A DNA stretch of 29,365 nucleotides from Plasmodium relictum (Eukaryota > Apicomplexa > Aconoidasida > Haemosporida > Plasmodiidae), in contig NC_031964.1 of NCBI RefSeq assembly GCF_900005765.1, positions 1-29,365 of the forward strand. Reading direction: 5' to 3'. Positions 22,555 to 29,365 of this stretch are shown here, piece by piece (positions within the stretch are counted from its first letter, which is position 1; every line of letters starts with the position of its first letter). Position numbers and translations under genes: made by a program. The notes under the pieces were generated by a model. It made no database searches. It worked only from the letters and a program-made list of their open reading frames with translations, and had not been told where the DNA came from.

Positions 22555-24273
22555 TTAATAAATATACATATATAAATTTATAATTATTCTATTAACTGAT
22601 GTTAATATATAAAATATATTATCATTTTTTATATATCTTATCCAAACTAAATTAAATATAGATAATATATTATTATTAAAATATTCATATATTTTTTCTA
22701 TTGAAGTAAAATAAAAAATATTAAATAATTTTATATAATTTAAATTCATTAATGTATTTATTCCTAATTTATAATACTGTAAATTTTTAAATAAATTTCT
22801 ACCATTAGAAGGAGAAATTATATTTTTATCAAAATTTAAATTTATATTAGATTCAAATTTTGAAGTTTTAATTAAAGGTAAAAAAACTGACATTTGATCC
22901 CCATCAAAATCTGCATTAAAACTAGAACATCCTAAAGGATAAAATTTAATTGAATATCCTTCTATTAAAATAGGTTTAAAAGATTGTAAATTCATTCTAT
23001 GTAATGTAGGAGCTCTATTTACTATAATAAATTGATTTTGTAATAATTTATTTAAAAATTTTTGTATAATAAATAAATTTTTATTTATTAATAAACTTTT
23101 AAATATTATATTTAATTTTTTATTATATTTTAAAATATTTATTAAAAAAGGTTTAAATAAATTTAAACTTATATAATAAGGTAATCCAATATTAGTATAT
23201 AACATATTAGGATTTACAGTAATTACAGATCTACCTGAAAAATCTACTCTTTTACCTAATAAATTATATTTAATAGTACTATATTTTCCTTGAAATGTTT
23301 TACTGAAATTAAAAAAAGTATTATTATTTTTTAAAATTAATTTATTTATTAATAAATAATCTATTAATTGTTGTAATAAACGTTTTTCTATAATTTCAAA
23401 AATAAAAAAAATATTATTACGTAAATATAACCAATATTTTAACTTATTATTTTTTAAAATTATTAATCTATAATTTTCATTTATTACTGATATAATATAT
23501 GTATTATTATTTAAAAAAAAATAAGGTCTTAATCCAGCTGGTAAAATAGGTAATAAATCTAAAAAAATCCAATTTGGTTTTATATTATTTATAATTAATA
23601 AATTTAATAAATTTATTCTTTTATATAAATTAATTTTATTTTTAATAGTATGTAATAATAATTCTTTATCATGTAATAATTCTGTTAATAAATTTAATTT
23701 TTTTAACTTTCTATATAAAATATTATGTGAAAATAAATATTGAGTTATATTATTTTTTTTTTTATAAAATTTATAATTTAAAAATAACTTATTATAATAT
23801 AATAATTGATTATATTTAATTTTTTTAAAAAAATATTTATAATAAATTAAAAATTTCAAATATATATTATTTTTATTCAATAATAAAGATGCAATTTTTA
23901 AAGGTCCTGTAAAATACCATAAATGTAATATTGGAATATTTAAAAATATAAATCCTAATTTATATTTTCTATTAATATTTATTTTCAATTTATTTTTACA
24001 ATATTTACAATATAAAAATAATGAAAATTTATTTACATCATACATTTTATTATTACAATTACAATTCCATATATACATATAATCAAATATTTTTTCACAA
24101 AATAATCCATTTAAAATAGGTAATCCAGTATTAAAATTTATAGTATTAGGAAATAAAACTTCTCCAATTATAACTTTATTATTATAATACATAGAAGACC
24201 ATTTTATTATTTGTTTTGGATTTAAAATATTTAATTTTAATCCTGTAAATTTTATATTATTAATTATAATCAT
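22555..24273 (-). CDS. rpoC1: RNA polymerase beta' subunit (RpoC1)
   Basis: 572 residues, the N-terminal part of bacterial beta'. Four cysteines at residues 71, 73, 89 and 92 form the zinc site. Further blocks are LPILPAGLRPYF, GKRVDFSGRSVI, and the catalytic NADFDGDQM at 453-461, whose aspartates 455, 457 and 459 hold the active-site magnesium. VNRAPTLHRMNLQSFKP precedes it. It lies 7 nt after rpoB. rpoA is not in the window, so the alpha subunit must come from the nucleus or be replaced. Confidence 0.97.
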   Translation of the reverse strand: MIIINNIKFTGLKLNILNPKQIIKWSSMYYNNKVIIGEVLFPNTINFNTGLPILNGLFCEKIFDYMYIWNCNCNNKMYDVNKFSLFLYCKYCKNKLKININRKYKLGFIFLNIPILHLWYFTGPLKIASLLLNKNNIYLKFLIYYKYFFKKIKYNQLLYYNKLFLNYKFYKKKNNITQYLFSHNILYRKLKKLNLLTELLHDKELLLHTIKNKINLYKRINLLNLLIINNIKPNWIFLDLLPILPAGLRPYFFLNNNTYIISVINENYRLIILKNNKLKYWLYLRNNIFFIFEIIEKRLLQQLIDYLLINKLILKNNNTFFNFSKTFQGKYSTIKYNLLGKRVDFSGRSVITVNPNMLYTNIGLPYYISLNLFKPFLINILKYNKKLNIIFKSLLINKNLFIIQKFLNKLLQNQFIIVNRAPTLHRMNLQSFKPILIEGYSIKFYPLGCSSFNADFDGDQMSVFLPLIKTSKFESNINLNFDKNIISPSNGRNLFKNLQYYKLGINTLMNLNYIKLFNIFYFTSIEKIYEYFNNNILSIFNLVWIRYIKNDNIFYILTSVNRIIINLYMYIY

Positions 24274-24280
24274 TCTTTAT

Positions 24281-27200
24281 TTAATAAATTATATTTATAG
24301 GTAAATTTTTTATTTTATTATTAATATTAATTGTACAAAATGTTTCTATATTAATAGCTAAACTTTGTAATTCTTTTAATATTAATTTAAAGGTTTCTGA
24401 TATATAAGTTAATTTTATTTTATTATTATTAAATAAATAATTTTTTAATATTTTTCTACTTTTTATATCATCTGATTTATATGTAAAAAATTCTTTAAAT
24501 AAAAATGAAGATCCAAAAGCTTCTAAAGCCCATACTTCCATTTCACCAAATCTCTGTCCTCCTTGTTTAGTATTACCTTTTATAGGTTGTTGAGTAATTT
24601 CTGAATATAAACCTATAAATCTATATCTAAATTTATCTTTTATCATATGAATTAATTTATAATAATAAATATTATTTAAACAAATACTATTATTTATTAT
24701 ATGACCTGTAAAAGGATTTTTTAAATAATATTTATTATAATTATAAGACATTTTCATAAAATTATAATTATTATTAAAATTATATTTATAATAATTGAAA
24801 ATATTAATATAATTATTATAATAATTTTTATTTAAATTATTAGAAATTATATATCTATAATTAGTATATATACTATTTAATCCATAAATACCTTCAAAAA
24901 TTTGACCTATATTAATTCTAGATGGAATACTTATAGAACTTATAAATAAATCAGGTTGAATTTTATTATTTAAATAAGGCATATCATTAATTTCATTTAT
25001 ATAAGAAATTATTCCTTTATGACCATGTCTATTACAAATTTTATCTCCTAATTTTAAATATTTTTGTATTCCTATATAAATTCTTATTTTTAAATAACAA
25101 TTATTATTTTTTAATTTATTAAATAAATAATTTGGTATTATTTCTATTTTTATAATTCTACCAATATCATATATATTAGATATTATAGGTTTATTTTTAA
25201 AAATTCTTAATTTATTACCAAATAAGAAATTTATAATATTTATTAAATTTTTATTATTAAAAATAAAAGGCATTAAAATTAATTTTGAAACTAAAATATT
25301 ATTATTTAATATAAAAATACCTTCTTTGATTATTCCATATTTATCTAAATTTTTTTTATTTTTATAATACATTTTAGATAAATTTATACTACAAATTTCT
25401 GGTATATTATTTATTATATTTAATGATATTTCATAAATATTAAAATGTAATGAAGTATATAAATTATTATATATTACTTTATTATTAATAATAATAGCAT
25501 CTTCATATTCATAACCTAAATAAGAACCATAACCTACTAATAAATTATTACCTAAACTATATTCACTATATAATAAATTAGAATTAACAGCTAATATTTG
25601 ACCAATATTTACTTTTTCACCAACCCATACTATAGGTTTATACATTAATAATATATTTTGATTACATTTTCTATAATTATTTAAATAATAAATTATATTT
25701 CTATTATATATGTCTCTTATAATTATTTTTATATAAGAAACATACAAAATTATTCCTTCTTGATAAGAAATAATTAAATAATTTAAATATTTATTTACAA
25801 TAAAATTATAAGTAGTTATAATATTACTTAAATTTGGATATAAAATAGGTACTATTTGAGTATGCATTTTAATACTCATTAAATTTCTTGTAGAATCATT
25901 ATAATGTATAAAAGGAATTAAATTTTCTATAAAAGATAATAAAAAATTAAAAGGAATATATATAGAATTTTTTGTAATATTATTAATTTTAAAAGTATTT
26001 TTATTTATCGTTAAAATAATTGTTTTATTAAAATTTTCATTTTTTTTTAAATATATATTATTAAAACATATATTATAAAAATTTTTATTATATATATTAA
26101 ATATAATTTTATAATTATATTTATTATAAAATATATATTTATAATATGTTAAAAATTTATTTTTAAAATTTAAAAATACATTTATAGTTAAATAATTAAT
26201 CAATCCACAAGTTATACCTTCATTAGTATTAATTAAACTTATATATCCCAATATATTTCTAGGTAATTCTCTTAAATCATTATTTAAAATAAATTTAGAA
26301 TTTAAACCTGTTGTAATCATATTTATTTTAAATTTTTGATTTATTTCAGATAAATTATTTATTTGATCTGAATATTGAATTAAAGGATTTATATTGATAT
26401 TTTCTAAAATAATATTTATATATTTTTTATTATTTAATAATAATTTAAAATCTAAATTTTGCTTAAAATTTAATAATTGATTTTTTAAAATATTTATATA
26501 TTTTTTACTTTGTATTGATATAAAATCTATTATAGAATAAAATTTTTTATAATATATATTATTAATATAATAATTTATATAATATTTAAAATTTAATTTA
26601 ATAGAAAACAAAATTTTCAATATATTTATAAATATTTTATTATAATATATATTATTATTTTTTATTATATATAATTTTAAATATATAATATTTTTTATTA
26701 ATAAATAATTATTATAATTTAATTTTAAATAATTATATATTATTAATTTTTTAAAAATAAAATAATTTTTTACTAATGAAAATATTTTTTTATAAAAATT
26801 ATTATTATTTAAATATAATAATAAAATAATAAAATTAAATTTAAAATTATTAAAATAACAATAAATTTCAATATTATTTTTATATTCTAAAATTATTTTA
26901 AAATTAATATGTATATATACATATATATAAAAAATATATTTATTATTTTTTTTAAATTTAATAATAAAAATTTTATTATTTTTTTTAAATAATTGAATAC
27001 ATGTTTTATATAATCCATTTAAAATAATATTATTATCAAAAATTAATGGTAATATAAATAATATTATATTTATTTTTATTTTTCTATTTAAATATTTAAA
27101 ATTTAACTTTAATTTTAAAATTATTTTTAATAAATTATTAATATTTTGAATAGTATCTATAGAATTTATATTTATATTAGTTATTAAAACTAATATATTA

Positions 27201-27358
27201 AAATATAATATAGTAAATAATTCTTTTTTTATATATTTATTATTTAATAATATTATATAATATTTTAAATTATATAATATTTCTAATATAAATAAATAAT
27301 AAATATTAGATATTATATAATTATTTTTTTTTATATTAGGATATAATAAATAAATCAT
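24281..27358 (-). CDS. rpoB: RNA polymerase beta subunit
   Basis: 1025 residues. The C-terminal two thirds are clear: the rifampicin-region SDQINNLSEI (330-339), STRNLMSIKMHTQIVP, VGEKVNIGQILA, NLLVGYGSYLGYEYEDAII, GDKICNRHGHKGIIS (N776-G782) and GGQRFGEMEVWALEA (933-947). The first 300 residues are very diverged and rich in N, I, Y and K. The ATG follows immediately after the stop of the upstream L19-like ORF with no spacer. This is the plastid-encoded, bacterial-type polymerase, the rifampicin target. Confidence 0.97.
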   Translation of the reverse strand: MIYLLYPNIKKNNYIISNIYYLFILEILYNLKYYIILLNNKYIKKELFTILYFNILVLITNININSIDTIQNINNLLKIILKLKLNFKYLNRKIKINIILFILPLIFDNNIILNGLYKTCIQLFKKNNKIFIIKFKKNNKYIFYIYVYIHINFKIILEYKNNIEIYCYFNNFKFNFIILLLYLNNNNFYKKIFSLVKNYFIFKKLIIYNYLKLNYNNYLLIKNIIYLKLYIIKNNNIYYNKIFINILKILFSIKLNFKYYINYYINNIYYKKFYSIIDFISIQSKKYINILKNQLLNFKQNLDFKLLLNNKKYINIILENININPLIQYSDQINNLSEINQKFKINMITTGLNSKFILNNDLRELPRNILGYISLINTNEGITCGLINYLTINVFLNFKNKFLTYYKYIFYNKYNYKIIFNIYNKNFYNICFNNIYLKKNENFNKTIILTINKNTFKINNITKNSIYIPFNFLLSFIENLIPFIHYNDSTRNLMSIKMHTQIVPILYPNLSNIITTYNFIVNKYLNYLIISYQEGIILYVSYIKIIIRDIYNRNIIYYLNNYRKCNQNILLMYKPIVWVGEKVNIGQILAVNSNLLYSEYSLGNNLLVGYGSYLGYEYEDAIIINNKVIYNNLYTSLHFNIYEISLNIINNIPEICSINLSKMYYKNKKNLDKYGIIKEGIFILNNNILVSKLILMPFIFNNKNLINIINFLFGNKLRIFKNKPIISNIYDIGRIIKIEIIPNYLFNKLKNNNCYLKIRIYIGIQKYLKLGDKICNRHGHKGIISYINEINDMPYLNNKIQPDLFISSISIPSRINIGQIFEGIYGLNSIYTNYRYIISNNLNKNYYNNYINIFNYYKYNFNNNYNFMKMSYNYNKYYLKNPFTGHIINNSICLNNIYYYKLIHMIKDKFRYRFIGLYSEITQQPIKGNTKQGGQRFGEMEVWALEAFGSSFLFKEFFTYKSDDIKSRKILKNYLFNNNKIKLTYISETFKLILKELQSLAINIETFCTININNKIKNLPINIIY

Positions 27359-27673
27359 TTACAATAAATATTTTATTCTAGTTATATTAAATATACCTAA
27401 TTTATAAATATTAATTAAATTATATATATTTAAATAAAAATATAAAAATAATATATCATTATTATTATATTTTAATATTAATATATTATTATTTTTTTTA
27501 TTTTTTAATAATATACCTTTAAAATTATAAATTTGTAATTTTTTATTTATATATTCATAAAAATTTAATTTAATTAAAAAAATATTATTTAAAATTATAT
27601 TATTAATATTTTTATTTTTAAATAATTTTTTACTATTATTTTTATAATAATATTTTATTATATTTATTTTCAT
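27359..27673 (-). CDS. Candidate diverged ribosomal protein L19 (ORF104)
   Basis: 104 residues, unassigned in related genomes (ORF101 of P. falciparum, as I recall). bL19 (about 115 residues) is an LSU protein at a subunit bridge. NKKLQIYNFKGILLKNKK (43-60) follows the family's KKRLQ.FEGVVI...; INIYKLGIFNITRIKYLL (87-104) follows IE.V..G.VRRAKLYYLR, with the G and the final YL kept, and the spacing between the two blocks is near the family's. The preceding FLIKLNFYEY fits the V.V...EG strand. rpl19 is plastid-encoded in red algae. The stop codon touches the rpoB start. Confidence 0.65.
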   Translation of the reverse strand: MKINIIKYYYKNNSKKLFKNKNINNIILNNIFLIKLNFYEYINKKLQIYNFKGILLKNKKNNNILILKYNNNDILFLYFYLNIYNLINIYKLGIFNITRIKYLL

Positions 27674-27696
27674 ATTTAAAAAATTTTTTATTAAAA

Positions 27697-27852
27697 TTAA
27701 ATAATATTAAAATATATTAATTTTTTTAAAATTAATATATATTTTTTATATAAAATATAACTTATTTTTATCATTTTTTTATTATATTTTATTATTTTTT
27801 TATATTTATTAATATATAAATAATTATTATATCTATTATTTAATAATATCAT
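27697..27852 (-). CDS. ORF51: short basic ORF, unknown
   Basis: A 51-residue open frame, ATG at 27852, 9 nt after the sufB stop and 23 nt before the L19-like gene, on the same strand. It is dominated by lysine, asparagine, isoleucine and tyrosine with no motif I recognise. I recall a similarly sized ORF51 in P. falciparum, which would speak for a real gene. The place upstream of rpoB is where red algal plastids have rps20, also a small basic protein, but no sequence likeness is strong enough to claim this. In DNA this AT-rich a 156-nt frame can also arise by chance. Confidence 0.45.
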   Translation of the reverse strand: MILLNNRYNNYLYINKYKKIIKYNKKMIKISYILYKKYILILKKLIYFNII

Positions 27853-27861
27853 TATTTTTTT

Positions 27862-29271
27862 TTAACTAAATATATCTTTTAATTTTAAAGAAAATAATAA
27901 AGGAATTTCTAAATTAAATTCAAAAGGTAATTTATTATAAATATCAGAACAAAATCCTATAACTAACAAAGAAATAGATTCTGAAATATTTAATCCACGT
28001 TGCATTAATAAAAATAAATATATAATTTCTATTTTAGAAATAAATGCTTCTTGTTTAATAATACTTGTATTATTATAATTTTTTATATAAGGAATAGTTA
28101 CTGTTAAAGAATTATTACCAAATATTAATGAACTACATTCTGTATAATTATAAGATTTATATGATAAGGGTTTTATATATACTAAACCTCTAAATATATT
28201 TAAAGAATTATTTAAAGAAATACTTTTTGAAATTATATAACTTTTAGTATTAGATCCTATATGATACATTTTACTACCAGTATCTGCTATTTGCATACAA
28301 GATATAAAAGATATAGAATAAAAATTACTAATTGAAAAATTTCCTTTTAAAATAGTTGAAGGATATTTCCAAGTAATAATTGAACCTATTTCTATTTGTA
28401 TCCAATCTAATTTTGCATAATTTAAACATAATCCACGTTTAGTTGTAAAATTATATAAACCTCCATTACCTAAATAATCACCTCTATACCAATTTTGTAA
28501 AGTATAATATTTAACATAACTATTATTTTTTACAATTATTTCTACAATAGCTACATGTAATTGAGATTCTTTATAAATAGGAGCTATACATCCTTCTAAA
28601 TATATTATAGATGAATATTCATTTACAATTAATAAAGTACGTTCAAATTGTGCAAAATCTGAAGAATTAGTTTTAAAATAAGTTGATAAATTAAAAGTAC
28701 ATTTTATATATTTTGGAATATAACAAAAAGATCCTTCACTAAAAATAATTGAATTTATATTTGCAAAAAAATTATCTTTATAAGAAACAACTGTACCCAA
28801 ATATTTTTTTATCAATAAAGGATATTTATATATAACATCAAATAAAGGTAAAAAAATTATACCTAATTTTTTTAAATAATATTGTGTTGTATTTAATATT
28901 GATATACTATCAAAAATTACATCTATAGAATTATTTTTTATTGTAATAATATTTAAAAATTTTATATTTAAATTTTTCTTTAAATAATTTATTAAATTAT
29001 TATCTTTTAAAATAGAAGAATAATAAATTATATTATCATAATTTATATTAGGACAATCAAAAAAACTCCAATCAGGAAATTTTAATATATTTAATATTTT
29101 TAAGGAATATATTTTAAATTTATATATAAAAGAATATAAAAAAATATTATTAGATAAATTTTTAATTAAATTTTTATTTAATCCATTTCTTATTAAATAC
29201 AAATTTATTTTATTTTTATATTGATATTTATAATTTAAATTATAAATATTTAATAAATTTTTCAATTTCAT
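27862..29271 (-). CDS. sufB: SufB, Fe-S cluster assembly scaffold subunit
   Basis: 469 residues, formerly ycf24. SufB works in a SufBC2D complex that builds Fe-S clusters for apicoplast enzymes such as IspG and IspH of isoprenoid synthesis; SufC, SufD and SufS are nuclear-encoded in Plasmodium. The beta-helix core is clear: SEGSFCYIPK, STYFKTNS, QFERTLLIV, YLEGCIAP, LQNWYRGD, NFTTKRGLC and GSNTKSYIISKS. The C-terminal YTECSSLIFG has E378 and C379, matching the cysteine that E. coli SufB uses for cluster building. The start codon and leader lie in the inverted repeat and are identical to those of rps4. Confidence 0.97.
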   Translation of the reverse strand: MKLKNLLNIYNLNYKYQYKNKINLYLIRNGLNKNLIKNLSNNIFLYSFIYKFKIYSLKILNILKFPDWSFFDCPNINYDNIIYYSSILKDNNLINYLKKNLNIKFLNIITIKNNSIDVIFDSISILNTTQYYLKKLGIIFLPLFDVIYKYPLLIKKYLGTVVSYKDNFFANINSIIFSEGSFCYIPKYIKCTFNLSTYFKTNSSDFAQFERTLLIVNEYSSIIYLEGCIAPIYKESQLHVAIVEIIVKNNSYVKYYTLQNWYRGDYLGNGGLYNFTTKRGLCLNYAKLDWIQIEIGSIITWKYPSTILKGNFSISNFYSISFISCMQIADTGSKMYHIGSNTKSYIISKSISLNNSLNIFRGLVYIKPLSYKSYNYTECSSLIFGNNSLTVTIPYIKNYNNTSIIKQEAFISKIEIIYLFLLMQRGLNISESISLLVIGFCSDIYNKLPFEFNLEIPLLFSLKLKDIFS

Positions 29272-29365
29272 ATTAATTTAAAATTCATAAATTATAGAAG
29301 CTAATGATGAGATTTGAACTCATAATCCACTGATTACAAATCAGTTGCTTTACCTATTAAGCTAC
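29268..29365. repeat. Start of second inverted-repeat arm (inverted copy of 5190-5287)
   Basis: These bases equal the reverse complement of 5190-5287 throughout. They carry the first base of codon 2 and the ATG of sufB, its leader and most of a second trnT. The window stops here. In the circle the arm continues as an inverted copy of 5189 back to 105 and meets position 1. Confidence 0.95.
29299..29365 (-). tRNA. trnT: tRNA-Thr(UGU), second copy, 5' end cut by window edge
   Basis: Inverted duplicate of 5190-5256 with the same anticodon loop TTTGTAA, T arm and 3' acceptor half. The first six bases of the 5' acceptor are beyond the window. It is transcribed towards sufB. Confidence 0.93.

Noticed and set aside
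1-29365. CRISPR arrays, insertion sequences, phage or integron parts
   Set aside because: No spaced repeats, transposase or integrase frames; the only large repeat is the rRNA inverted repeat.

Overview
The window is almost the whole apicoplast (relict plastid) genome of a malaria parasite: Plasmodium or a very close haemosporidian. Three things point there. The DNA is extremely AT-rich and packed with genes. The gene set is rRNA, 25 tRNA species, ribosomal proteins, tufA, clpC, sufB and rpoB/C1/C2, with no photosynthesis genes. The order (rps4, tRNA block, rpl4 to tufA on one strand; sufB, rpo genes, rps2 on the other) is the one I know for the Plasmodium falciparum 35-kb circle. TufA is close to, but as far as I remember not identical with, the P. 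falciparum protein, so I do not name a species.

Layout. (1) 1-5287 is one complete inverted-repeat arm preceded by the tip of the other arm. The two arms meet head to head at two trnI genes around a 6-nt centre (99-104). The arm holds trnI, SSU rRNA (minus), trnA, trnN, trnL, trnR, trnV, trnR, trnfM, LSU rRNA (plus) and trnT. (2) 5284-18953 is all plus strand except trnF. It holds rps4, ten tRNAs (trnL-UAA with a tiny group I intron), a long ribosomal-protein operon (rpl4, rpl23, rpl2, rps19, rps3, rpl16, rps17, rpl14, rps8, rpl6, rps5, ORF91, rpl36, rps11, rps12, rps7, tufA), ORF77, four tRNAs, an L11-like ORF, clpC, trnG, an S16-like ORF, trnS and ycf93. (3) 18940-29271 is all minus strand: sufB, ORF51, an L19-like ORF, rpoB, rpoC1, rpoC2 in two overlapping frames, rps2. 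(4) 29268-29365 repeats 5190-5287 inverted and is the start of the second arm. Arms of 5183 bp, a 23,980-bp single-copy region and the 6-nt centre give a circle of about 34,352 bp.

How it works together: almost everything serves expression of the genome itself (ribosome, tRNAs, EF-Tu, plastid-type RNA polymerase). Only two products serve other known jobs: SufB (Fe-S cluster assembly) and ClpC (protein unfolding or import motor). Ycf93, ORF77 and ORF51 have no known role. The most interesting points are several 'unknown' ORFs that read as very diverged ribosomal proteins (S13, L11, S16, L19), two CAU tRNAs for three decoding jobs, the rpoC2 frame break at an A7 run, the lack of any Shine-Dalgarno system, and repeat borders that fall exactly on the start codons of rps4 and sufB.
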